Assembly: GCF_000282635.1 (NCBI RefSeq)
Contig: NZ_AKIW01000097.1
Coordinates: 1-64,000 of the forward strand
Length of the DNA: 64,000 nt
Origin: Variovorax sp. CF313
GTDB taxonomy: Bacteria; Pseudomonadota; Gammaproteobacteria; Burkholderiales; Burkholderiaceae_C
Direction of reading: 5' to 3'
Part shown: positions 26,760 to 34,633 of the stretch, piece after piece
How the letters are laid out: the number at the start of each line of letters is the position of its first letter
Numbering within the stretch: the stretch's first letter is position 1
Notes under the pieces: model-generated
Database searches by the model: none
Told to the model about the DNA's origin: nothing
What the model saw: only the letters and a program-made list of their open reading frames with translations
Translations under genes and position numbers: made by a program

Positions 26760-27443
26760 CTACTTCGCAGCGGGCGTCGCGGCGCGCTCGCGCAGCAGCG
26801 CCGCGAAGTTCTGCAGTTCGACTGCATTGAGATCCGACACGGCCCAGGCCTGCATGCCGCCCTGGGCCCAGTGCACGAGCTGGTAGCCCTGCCGCGCGGA
26901 GAGCACCGGCGCCTGCGCCTTTGCATCCGCAGCCGGCCACACGAACAGGTTGATGACGTGCGGCCCCGAGCGGTAGACCAGCGCCGCCACCGTGCGCCCG
27001 TCCAGGTAGTCGAGCCGCCCGCCCGCGAGCGGAAAGCCCTCCGCGGCAAGGTCGACCACCGGCGGTGAAAAGTCGAGCTTGCCGGCGAACCACGGCTTGA
27101 CCGCGTGATGGTCGGACGAGGCCACATCGGCCAGATGCGATGCCATCAGCGAGCGCACATGGTTGGCGGTGACGCCCTCGGCGAGAGCGTCCGAAGGCGG
27201 CACCGGCGTTGCCAGAAGCACGAGCGCCAGGCCCCAGGCCGTGGCCGCGCCGGTGCCGAACCATGCCAGCCCTTGCCACAGGCCCCGGTTTCGCCGCACC
27301 GGAGCGGGCGTGGGCGAGGCGGCAACAACAACTTCTTCCGCACGCACCGCCTGCCCGATGCGCGCGGCCAGCCCCTCGGGCGGCATGTGCCGCGTGGCAT
27401 GGCGCCGGATCAGCGTACCCAGTTCCTCGTCAGACATTGACAT
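26760..27443 (-). CDS. Putative anti-sigma factor
   Basis: A 227-residue single-span membrane protein. The cytoplasmic N-terminus (about 50 residues, including LIRRHATRHMPPEGLAARI) would bind sigma, one helix follows near residues 57-77 (GLAWFGTGAATAWGLALVLL), then a periplasmic domain of about 150 residues (DALAEGVTANHVRSLMASHL and on). There is no HxxxCxxC zinc motif, so it belongs to the non-zinc type. Its start overlaps the end of the sigma gene by 14 bases; an alternative ATG lies 6 bases downstream. Confidence 0.85.
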   Translation of the reverse strand: MSMSDEELGTLIRRHATRHMPPEGLAARIGQAVRAEEVVVAASPTPAPVRRNRGLWQGLAWFGTGAATAWGLALVLLATPVPPSDALAEGVTANHVRSLMASHLADVASSDHHAVKPWFAGKLDFSPPVVDLAAEGFPLAGGRLDYLDGRTVAALVYRSGPHVINLFVWPAADAKAQAPVLSARQGYQLVHWAQGGMQAWAVSDLNAVELQNFAALLRERAATPAAK

Positions 27444-28005
27444 GGCGTGTCCTTCCTCCCGCGTCGCCGGGACGTTCGTCGCGCAGGCTCTCGCGCAGCA
27501 TCGCCCGCGCGCGCGACAGCCGCGACATGACGGTGCCCAGCGGCACGCCCGCGATGCGCGCGATGTCCTCGTAGCGCATCTCCTCCAGCTCGCGCAGCAC
27601 GATCACCTCGCGGTACACCGGCGGCAGCGCATCGATGGCGGCGTTGATTCGCTCGCCCTGCGCGCGCTGCTCCCACTGCCGCGCCGGATCGCCGGCTTCG
27701 GGCGAGGAGGGTGCTGAAACCGCCTCGCTGTCGCGCAGCTCGTCGAACTCCACCTGGTCGGCGAGTTGCCGGTTCTGCCGCATCCAGTCGTAGCAGGCGT
27801 TGCGCACGATGCCCAGCAGCCACGGCCGGGCGCTCTCGCCGCGCAGCCCATCGAAGAACCGGAACGCGCGCAGATAAGCCTCCTGCACCGCGTCGTCGGC
27901 CAGCTGGTCGTCGCGCAGCAGCCAGCGCGCAAGGTTCCATGCCGCATCGAGATGCGGCAGCGCGGCGGCTTCGAACTGGCGTGTGCGGTCGGTCGACAGG
28001 CTCAA
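27430..28005 (-). CDS. ECF RNA polymerase sigma factor
   Basis: About 191 residues. Region 2 includes DDQLADDAVQEAYLRAFRFF and PWLLGIVRNACYDWMR; region 4 includes LPPVYREVIVLRELEEMRYE and IARIAGVPLGTVMSRLSRAR. The start is uncertain: TTG at 28005 lies only 3 bases after AAGGAG, while CTG at 27999 is 9 bases from it; the frame further upstream would pass through the predicted promoter. Either way the N-terminus reads STDRTRQFEAAALPHLDAAW. It is coupled to the anti-sigma gene and divergent from the beta-propeller gene. Confidence 0.92.
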   Translation of the reverse strand: MSLSTDRTRQFEAAALPHLDAAWNLARWLLRDDQLADDAVQEAYLRAFRFFDGLRGESARPWLLGIVRNACYDWMRQNRQLADQVEFDELRDSEAVSAPSSPEAGDPARQWEQRAQGERINAAIDALPPVYREVIVLRELEEMRYEDIARIAGVPLGTVMSRLSRARAMLRESLRDERPGDAGGRTRHVNV

Positions 28006-28020
28006 GGGCTCCTTCTTCCT

Positions 28021-28050
28021 GCATGACGTGGCAGCCCGGTTTTTTATTCC
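28021..28050 (-). promoter_or_regulatory. Predicted ECF promoter for the sigma/anti-sigma operon
   Basis: On the minus strand GGAATAA (28050-28044), 16 bases, GTCATGC (28027-28021). The same hexamer-like elements with the same spacing occur facing the other way. It ends just before the AAGGAG site of the sigma gene, so the leader would be very short. Confidence 0.75.
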
Positions 28051-28070
28051 AGTTTTTTTCGGCCCCCGCT

Positions 28071-28100
28071 GGAATAAGCAGGGCATGCCATGCGTCATGC
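28071..28100 (+). promoter_or_regulatory. Predicted ECF promoter for the beta-propeller/cupredoxin gene
   Basis: GGAATAA (28071-28077), 16 bases, GTCATGC (28094-28100). It is identical in both elements and spacing to the divergent copy. The start codon of the downstream gene lies 48 bases beyond, with CAGGAGG in between as ribosome binding site. Confidence 0.75.
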
Positions 28101-28147
28101 CCTCTGCGGATTCTGCTTCTTCTTTCTTCTTCCAGGAGGTCTTCACC

Positions 28148-29404
28148 ATGATCGCCATGCCCGGCTTCGCGCGAATCCTCGTCATCTTTGCGGCCCTGGC
28201 GGCTTCGGCCGGCGCCGCGCTTGCAGCAGGCCCCAAGGCCTATGTCGGCAACTTCAAGGACAGCACCGTCAGCGTGATCGACACCGGCACCGAGCGCGTC
28301 GTCGCCACGCTGCCTGTGGCGGCGGGGCCCGACGGCATCATCGTCGCACCCAACGGGCGCAGCGTGTTCGTGAGCGGCTCGGGCGCCGCTGCCGTGAGCG
28401 AGATCGACGCCGCGAGCGACCGTGTCACGCGCGCCATCGACGTGGGCAAGGGGCCGCAGGGCCTGGCCATGACCACCGACGGCAAGTGGCTGCTGGTGGC
28501 CGTCAACGGCGACGACCGCGTGGCTTTCGTCGACACATCGGCCCACGGCGTGAGCGCCACCGTGCCGGTGCCCAAGCCGCACACCATCGCCATCCGGCCC
28601 GACGGGCGGCAGGCCTACGTCGCTTCGCAGGAGCCGGGGCACTTCGCGCTGGTGGTCATCGACATGGCGACGCGCGCCGTGGTCACGCAGATCCCGCTCG
28701 ACAAGCCGCCGCGCGACCTCGAGTTCAGCCATGACGGCAAGGCGCTGTACCTCACGCTGGCCGGCGTGGCCGCCGTGCAGGTGCTCGACCCCGCCACCAA
28801 CCAGTGGGGCGTGCCGATTCCCACGGGCGTGTCGCCGCACATCGCGCAGCACTTCATGGGCATGGCGAGCGGTGTGGTGGTGGTGCAGGGGCCAGGCGAG
28901 GTCATGTTGTTCGATCCGGCCACGCACGCGGCGGTGCGCAGCATCCCTGTGGGCAAGCAGCCGCACTGGCTCGACCTGTCGGCGGACGGCAAGAAGCTGT
29001 GGGTGAGCAACGAGGGCTCGAACGACGTCAGCGTGGTCGACCTTGCGGGCGGGCCCATGCACACGGTGGCGGTGGGCAACGCGCCGCGCAAGATCGCGGT
29101 GCAGCGCACGGCAGCTTCCGAAGGCGCGCACGCCGGCGGCTCGGCGCACGTGGCCATCCGCAACTTCGCCTTCGAGCCCGCGCAGATCACCGTCAAGGCC
29201 GGCCAGCGCGTGAGCTGGCAGAACGACGACGGCGCGCCGCACGGCCTGGTCTTCAAGGACGGCTCGACGGGCATCGACCTGCTGCTGCCCGGCAAGGCCT
29301 TCGCCCGCGTCTTCGACAAGCCGGGCGTGTACGACTATGTCTGCTCGGTGCATCCGTACATGACGGCGCGGGTCACGGTAGTGGGCTCGCAGCCAGGGTC
29401 CTGA
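28148..29404 (+). CDS. YVTN beta-propeller protein fused to a cupredoxin domain
   Basis: A 418-residue exported protein. After a signal peptide (about 28 residues, ending in ALAAG) come roughly seven 40-residue YVTN/NHL-like blades (KAYVGNFKDSTVSVIDTGTE, then GPDGIIVAPNGRSVFVSGSG and similar). From about residue 330 a plastocyanin-type domain follows, with all type 1 copper ligands: His365 in APHGL and Cys399, His402, Met405 in CSVHPYM. It is probably a periplasmic copper electron carrier or a redox sensor on a propeller scaffold. The start ATG has a good CAGGAGG site. It is divergent from the ECF sigma gene. Confidence 0.9.
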   Translation: MIAMPGFARILVIFAALAASAGAALAAGPKAYVGNFKDSTVSVIDTGTERVVATLPVAAGPDGIIVAPNGRSVFVSGSGAAAVSEIDAASDRVTRAIDVGKGPQGLAMTTDGKWLLVAVNGDDRVAFVDTSAHGVSATVPVPKPHTIAIRPDGRQAYVASQEPGHFALVVIDMATRAVVTQIPLDKPPRDLEFSHDGKALYLTLAGVAAVQVLDPATNQWGVPIPTGVSPHIAQHFMGMASGVVVVQGPGEVMLFDPATHAAVRSIPVGKQPHWLDLSADGKKLWVSNEGSNDVSVVDLAGGPMHTVAVGNAPRKIAVQRTAASEGAHAGGSAHVAIRNFAFEPAQITVKAGQRVSWQNDDGAPHGLVFKDGSTGIDLLLPGKAFARVFDKPGVYDYVCSVHPYMTARVTVVGSQPGS

Positions 29405-29464
29405 CTGTCGGCTTTCTTCCGGCCCGATTGACAGGGGCGAGCGAACCGGGGGACATTGCCCCGG

Positions 29465-31018
29465 ATGAAGGAAGAAAGACTCTCGCGCCGACGCCTGCTG
29501 TGCGGCGGGCTGGCCGCCGCTTCGCTGGGCCATCCGTTCCTGCGGCTGAATGCGCAGCCGGCCACGGCGTCGCGCGATCCGTTCACGCTGGGCGTGGCCT
29601 CGGGCGTGCCGCGCGCCGACGGCTTCGTGCTCTGGACACGCCTGGCGCCAGAGCCGCTGCAGGGCGGCGGCATGGGCGATGCGCCCGTCGAAGTGCGATG
29701 GGAAGTCGCCGACGACGAGGGCTTCAGGCGCGTCGTGGCGAAGGGCTCGGCCATCGCTACGGCCGAGCTTGCGCACTCGGTGCATGTCGAAGTGCAGGGG
29801 CTGTCGCCGGGCCGCCCTTACTGGTATCGCTTCACGGCCGGCGGCGTACGCAGCTCGATTGGACGCACGCGCACCACGCCCGCCGAGGACGGCGGGACGC
29901 AGCAGCCGCTGCGCTTCGCCTTCGCCTCCTGCCAGCAGTACGAGCAGGGCTACTACGCCGCCTACCGCGACATGGCCGCGCAGCCGCTGGACTTCGTGGT
30001 GCATCTGGGCGACTACATCTATGAAAGCTCCTGGGGCTCGCGCCACGTGCGGCGCCACGAGGGCGGCATTCCCACGCAGCTGGCCGAGTTCCGCAACCGC
30101 TACGCGCTCTACAAGACCGATCCGCACCTGCAGGCCGCGCACGCCGTCTTTCCCTGGCTCGTGACCTGGGACGACCACGAGGTGGCCAACGACTACGCGA
30201 ACGATTTATCGCCGCGCACCGTCGACCCCGCGCAATTCCTCGCGATTCGCGCGGCCGCCTACCAGGCCTGGTACGAGCACATGCCGGTGCCCGCCAGCAT
30301 GCGCCCGCGCGGGCCCGACGCCACCATCTACGGCCGCCATCGCTTCGGCCGCATGCTCGACGTGCTGCTGACCGACGGACGCCAGTACCGCTCGCACCAC
30401 GCCTGCCTCGCGGGCCGCAGCGCATCGCCGCTGGCCGACTGCCCCGACCGGCTCGCGCCCGAACGCAGCTTCTTCGGCGCGGCGCAAGAGGCGTGGCTCG
30501 CGCGCGAACTCGCGGCGCCACCCGCGCAGTGGACCGTGCTCGCCCAGCCCACCCTGCTCGCCGAGGCCGATCGCAAGCGCGGCCCCGAGCATGGCTACTG
30601 GATGGACGGCTGGGACGGCTACGCCGCCGCCCGCGCGCGCCTGCTCGACGGGCTGGCCGCACACAAGGCGCGCGGCGGCAACGCGCTGGTCGCGAGCGGC
30701 GACGTGCACGCCTTCTGGGCCGCCGACCTGCAGCGCGAGGCGCAAGGACAGGCGGTGGCGACCGAATTCGTCGGCGGCGCCATCACCTCCGAAGGGCCGA
30801 GCGCCGCCAACGTGGCGAACATGCTCGCTAAGAACGAGCACCTGCGCTACGGCCGCGGCGACAAGCGCGGCTACGCGCTCGTGACGCTCGATGCCCGCGG
30901 CTGCGAGGTCGAGTTCCGCGCGGTGGAGGACGAGAAGAACGCCGATTCGGCCGTGGCGCCCATGGCCCGCTTCTCGGTGGCCCGGGGCGCGCCCGGCGTG
31001 CATCTCGAAACCACCTGA
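29465..31018 (+). CDS. phoD: PhoD-family alkaline phosphatase
   Basis: A 517-residue phosphodiesterase/phosphomonoesterase of the PhoD type. A twin-arginine signal (SRRRLLCGGLAAA) at residues 7-20 sends it folded to the periplasm. The N-terminal Ig-like PhoD_N domain begins at FTLGVASGVPRADGFVLWTR; metal ligands lie in VVHLGDYIYE, WDDHEVANDY and GDVHAFWAADL. The ATG at 29465 is preferred to a TTG three codons earlier. It follows the cupredoxin gene by 60 bases and is probably cotranscribed with it, which would place it in the ECF regulon. Confidence 0.93.
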   Translation: MKEERLSRRRLLCGGLAAASLGHPFLRLNAQPATASRDPFTLGVASGVPRADGFVLWTRLAPEPLQGGGMGDAPVEVRWEVADDEGFRRVVAKGSAIATAELAHSVHVEVQGLSPGRPYWYRFTAGGVRSSIGRTRTTPAEDGGTQQPLRFAFASCQQYEQGYYAAYRDMAAQPLDFVVHLGDYIYESSWGSRHVRRHEGGIPTQLAEFRNRYALYKTDPHLQAAHAVFPWLVTWDDHEVANDYANDLSPRTVDPAQFLAIRAAAYQAWYEHMPVPASMRPRGPDATIYGRHRFGRMLDVLLTDGRQYRSHHACLAGRSASPLADCPDRLAPERSFFGAAQEAWLARELAAPPAQWTVLAQPTLLAEADRKRGPEHGYWMDGWDGYAAARARLLDGLAAHKARGGNALVASGDVHAFWAADLQREAQGQAVATEFVGGAITSEGPSAANVANMLAKNEHLRYGRGDKRGYALVTLDARGCEVEFRAVEDEKNADSAVAPMARFSVARGAPGVHLETT

Positions 31019-31103
31019 ATCTCCGCCGCCTGCAGGATCGCGCGGCCGTGCCTATGATGGCCGCGCCATTCTTCATCCCTCTCTTTCCTCGGAGCGAGAC
31101 CCC

Positions 31104-32114
31104 ATGAGCATTCCCACCATCCGTCTCGGCCGCACAGGCCTCACCGTGTCGCGGCTCGCCCTCGGCACCATGACTTTCGGCCTGCAGACCGACGAGACGG
31201 TGTCGCACCAGATCCTCGACAAGGCGGCCGAAGGCGGCATCAACTTCCTCGACACTGCCGACGTGTACCCTCTCGGCGGCACGGTCGAGACCACCGGCCG
31301 CACCGAGGAAATCATCGGCCGCTGGCTGCAAAAGCAGGGCCCCGCGGGCCGCCGCCGCTTCGTCGTCGCCACCAAGGCGGTCGGCAAGGTCGGCCTGAAC
31401 AGCTGGGACCAGGGCGCGTCGCGCAAGCACCTGCTGGACGCCATCGACGCTTCGCTCAAGCGGCTGCAGACCGACCACGTCGACCTGTACCAGCTGCACA
31501 GCGACGACCGCGAGACACCGCTCGAAGAGAGCCTGGAGGCGCTCGACACCATCGTGAAGTCGGGGCGGGCGCGCTACATCGGCGTGTCGAACTTCCTGGC
31601 CTACCGGCTGGCGCGCGCGCTGGGCAAGGCCGAGCTGCACAAGCTCACGCGCTACGTGTCGGTGCAGCCGCGCTACAGCCTGCTGTTCCGCGAGATCGAG
31701 CGCGAGCTGCTGCCGCTGGCCAGCGAGGAAGGCCTGGGCGTGATTCCCTACAACCCGCTGGCCGGCGGATTGCTGACCGGCAAGTACAAGCCCGGAGCGA
31801 AGCCGGAGGAGAACACGCGCTTCACGCTCGGCACCGCCGGTGGCATGTACCAGGACCGCTACTGGAACGAGCGCAGCTTCAACACCGTGGCCCAGCTGCA
31901 CAGGCTGGCGGACGAGGCCGGCGTGCCGCTGGCCACGTTGGCGGTGGCGTGGGTCATGGCGAATCCGCTGATCACCGCGCCTCTGTTGGGTGCGAGCCGG
32001 CCCGATCAGCTGGATGCGACGCTGGCCGCCGCCGAATACAAGCTTGATCCGGCGCTGAAGCAGAAGCTCGACGAACTGACTGCCGAATACCGAAAGGGCG
32101 ACGCCCCGCGCTGA
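31104..32114 (+). CDS. Aldo/keto reductase
   Basis: A 336-residue NADPH-dependent oxidoreductase of the AKR superfamily (Tas/YajO-like). The catalytic tetrad is intact: Asp and Tyr in FLDTADVYPLGG, Lys in VVATKAVGK and His in YQLHSDD. The nucleotide-binding C-terminal motif LLGASRPDQLDATL is present. The substrate is unknown. It has its own ribosome site (TCGGAGCGAG) and is followed by a palindromic repeat. Confidence 0.94.
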   Translation: MSIPTIRLGRTGLTVSRLALGTMTFGLQTDETVSHQILDKAAEGGINFLDTADVYPLGGTVETTGRTEEIIGRWLQKQGPAGRRRFVVATKAVGKVGLNSWDQGASRKHLLDAIDASLKRLQTDHVDLYQLHSDDRETPLEESLEALDTIVKSGRARYIGVSNFLAYRLARALGKAELHKLTRYVSVQPRYSLLFREIERELLPLASEEGLGVIPYNPLAGGLLTGKYKPGAKPEENTRFTLGTAGGMYQDRYWNERSFNTVAQLHRLADEAGVPLATLAVAWVMANPLITAPLLGASRPDQLDATLAAAEYKLDPALKQKLDELTAEYRKGDAPR

Positions 32115-32120
32115 GTTCGT

Positions 32121-32237
32121 CTTGCTCCTTCCCCCTCTGGGGGAAGGCTGGGATGGGGGCAGGCCTTCGCACAGGCGCCGCTTTTTCCATCGCCGTCGTG
32201 CCCCCACCCCAACCCTCCCCCAGGAGGGGAGGGAGCA
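32121..32237. repeat. Palindromic intergenic repeat, copy 2
   Basis: About 117 bases bounded by TTGCTCC and its complement GGAGCAA. It contains the left hairpin CTTCCCCC/GGGGGAAG, the right hairpin CCTCCCC/GGGGAGG, and inner arms GATGGGGGCA and TGCCCCCACC. It shares the 3' arm with the copy at 20826-20944, while the centre differs. It lies between the reductase and the DedA-rhodanese gene and may end transcription. Confidence 0.8.
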
Positions 32238-32364
32238 AAACCGAAAACCATTCGGCAATGGCCCGCGCACGGTACGTTCTTGGGCCATGCCTGAGAATCG
32301 CTGCCGGCATGAACCGCACGCAATCCCCGCAACTTCGACCGGCATCCGGGCCACAAAGGCAGCC

Positions 32365-33303
32365 ATGGCGCAGCTGATGTCCCTGCTCGTGCAGAACGCG
32401 ATCCTGGTGGTGTTTGCCGCCAGCTTCGCCGCGCGGCTTGGGCTGCCCGTGCCGGCGGCCGCGGTGCTCGTGCTGACGGGCGCGCTGCTGGCAGCCGGCG
32501 ATGTCTCGGTGCCCGGCGTGGTGATGGCCGCCGTCATCGCCAACCTGCTGGGCGACGGTGCGTGGTTCTATGCCGGGCGGCGCTTCGGCTACCGCTTCAT
32601 GCGCATGCTGTGCCGCATCTCGCTGTCGCCCGACACCTGCGTGCGGCGCGGCGAATCGCTCATCACCGATTGGGGCGGCCTCTCGCTTGTGGCTGCCAAG
32701 TTCGTGCCGGGCGTGTCGGTGGTGGCGCCGCCGATGGCCGGGGCGCTGGGCATGTCGGTGCGGCGCTTCATCGGCTTCGACGTGGGCGCGGCGCTGGTCT
32801 GGACGGGGCTGTTCCTCGGGCTGGGCTGGGTGTTTCGCAACCAGATCCAGGAAGTGCTGGCCGTGCTGGCGCAGGCCGGCGGCATCGCCACCGCGGCAGT
32901 GGCCCTTGTGCTGGTGGTGATCCTCGCGGTGCGCTACTGGCGCCGGCGCGCTTTCATGCGGCTCACGGGCATGCCGCGCATCTCGGTGGAAGAGCTGCAC
33001 GAACTGCTGAACGGCGAGGAGCCGCCGCTGGTGATCGACGTGCGCGGGCAGGCCGGCGTGCAGGTCGATCCGCGCCGCATTCCGGGAGCGCAGTCGTACA
33101 CGCTCAAGGCGCTGCAGCAGCGCAGCCTCGACCTGTCGCACGCGGCAGGGCGCGACGTGGTGCTGTACTGCAATTGCCCCAACGAGGTGTCGGCCGCGCA
33201 GGCCGCGCGCGTGCTGCTGGCACGCGGGGCGCGGCGGGCCCTGCCGCTGACGGGCGGGCTCGATGCGTGGGTGGCCTCGGGCAGGCCCACGAGCGTGGAT
33301 TGA
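32365..33303 (+). CDS. DedA/VTT membrane protein fused to a rhodanese domain
   Basis: A 312-residue two-part protein. Residues 1-195 are a DedA-type membrane domain (PAAAVLVLTGALLAAGDVS, VAAKFVPGVSVVAPPMAGAL with the typical Arg-poor re-entrant segment), ending in a helix and RYWRRRAF. Residues from about 205 form a rhodanese fold (VIDVRGQAGVQVDPRRIPGA) with the active-site cysteine in LYCNCPNEVSAAQAA. Such fusions are known in proteobacteria. The start ATG at 32365 is the last before helix 1; earlier ATGs would add a basic, unlikely extension. Perhaps it moves lipid and handles reactive sulfur at the membrane. Confidence 0.88.
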   Translation: MAQLMSLLVQNAILVVFAASFAARLGLPVPAAAVLVLTGALLAAGDVSVPGVVMAAVIANLLGDGAWFYAGRRFGYRFMRMLCRISLSPDTCVRRGESLITDWGGLSLVAAKFVPGVSVVAPPMAGALGMSVRRFIGFDVGAALVWTGLFLGLGWVFRNQIQEVLAVLAQAGGIATAAVALVLVVILAVRYWRRRAFMRLTGMPRISVEELHELLNGEEPPLVIDVRGQAGVQVDPRRIPGAQSYTLKALQQRSLDLSHAAGRDVVLYCNCPNEVSAAQAARVLLARGARRALPLTGGLDAWVASGRPTSVD

Positions 33304-33400
33304 CCGCAAGGCCTGAGCGCTGCAGGAATCGGCCTCCCGTGCTATGGTCCTCCGGCTTCGGGTTAACCCCTAAGGTTGCCCTCTCGAACCGGGACTCCTC

Positions 33401-34621
33401 ATGTCTTCTTCCGCCTCCAGAGCTTCTGTTTCTCCGGCCGGTCTTACGCCCGCTCTCACGCTGGTCTTCGCCATCGCCTGCGGCCTGTGCGTGGCCAACA
33501 TCTACTACGCCCAGCCGCTGATCGGCCCCATCTCCGACACGCTGCAACTGCATGCCGGGCTGGCCGGCCTGATCATGACGTTGACGCAACTCGGCTACGG
33601 CGCCGGCCTGCTGCTGCTGGTGCCGCTGGCCGACGTGGTCGAGAACCGCAAGCTCATCGTGGGCGCGCTGTTCGGCGCGGTGATCGGGCTGGTGGGCATC
33701 GCGCTTTCGAACTCCGCCATCACCTTCCTAGTGGCCTCGTTCGTGGTGGGCGCATGCGCGGTCGCGGCGCAGGTGCTGCTGCCCTTCGCCTCGCACCTCG
33801 CGCCCGAGGCCACGCGCGGCAAGGTGGTCGGCAACATCATGGCCGGCCTGCTGGGCGGGATCATGCTGGCGCGGCCCTTTGCCAGCGTGGTGGCTTCCGC
33901 GCTGGGCTGGCGCGCGGTGTTCTGGCTCTCGGCCGCGCTGATGGCCACGCTCATTGCCGTGCTGTGGCGCGTGCTGCCGCAGCGCCGGCCGCATGCCTCG
34001 GTGGGCTATGCGCGCACCATGGCCTCGCTGCCCGGCATCGTGCTGAACACGCCGCTGCTGCGCCGGCGCGGCTTCTACCAGGGGATGATGTTCTCCGCCT
34101 TCCAGGCCTTCTGGACTGCCGTGCCGCTGGCGCTGGTGCACGAGTTCGGCATGGGACAGCGCGGCATTGCGCTGTTCGCGCTGGCCGGCGCCGCTGGCGC
34201 CTTGCTCGCGCCGGTGGCGGGCCGGCTGGCCGACCAGGGGTGGACGCGGCCTGCGACCGGCGCAGCCATCGTGGTCGCGCTGCTGTCCTTCTTGCTCGGC
34301 GCGGTCGCCATGCACTACCGCTCGGTGGCCGGGCTGGTCGCGGCGGGCATCCTGCTCGACGGGGCGGTGCAGCTGTGCCAGGTGCTCAACTTCCGCAGCC
34401 TGTTCATGCTGGCGCCGGAGCTGCGCGGCCGGCTCAACGGGCTGTTCATGACCTTCATCTTCATCTGCGCGGCGGTGGCCTCGGGCATCGCCGCGGCCGT
34501 GTATGCCTTCCACGGATGGAGCGGTTTGTGCCTGCTGGGCGGCGGGTATGTGCTGCTGGCGCTGCTGTACTACGCGACCGAGTTCCGCCCGCGGGCCGTG
34601 GGCATCGCCGTTGGACGGTAG
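33401..34621 (+). CDS. MFS transporter
   Basis: A 406-residue 12-helix carrier. The motif A loop between helices 2 and 3 reads PLADVVENRKLIVGAL, and AQPLIGPISDTLQLHAGLAG in helix 1 is typical of the YfcJ/YbfB-like group of MFS exporters. The substrate is unknown. It follows the DedA-rhodanese gene by 97 bases and precedes the duplicated membrane protein by 12 bases. Confidence 0.9.
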   Translation: MSSSASRASVSPAGLTPALTLVFAIACGLCVANIYYAQPLIGPISDTLQLHAGLAGLIMTLTQLGYGAGLLLLVPLADVVENRKLIVGALFGAVIGLVGIALSNSAITFLVASFVVGACAVAAQVLLPFASHLAPEATRGKVVGNIMAGLLGGIMLARPFASVVASALGWRAVFWLSAALMATLIAVLWRVLPQRRPHASVGYARTMASLPGIVLNTPLLRRRGFYQGMMFSAFQAFWTAVPLALVHEFGMGQRGIALFALAGAAGALLAPVAGRLADQGWTRPATGAAIVVALLSFLLGAVAMHYRSVAGLVAAGILLDGAVQLCQVLNFRSLFMLAPELRGRLNGLFMTFIFICAAVASGIAAAVYAFHGWSGLCLLGGGYVLLALLYYATEFRPRAVGIAVGR

Positions 34622-34633
34622 CCGCGGCATTCA

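Noticed and set aside
27410..30178. A 922-codon minus-strand frame across the propeller and phoD genes
   Set aside because: Low-complexity His/Arg/Ala-rich product typical of antisense frames in high-G+C DNA.
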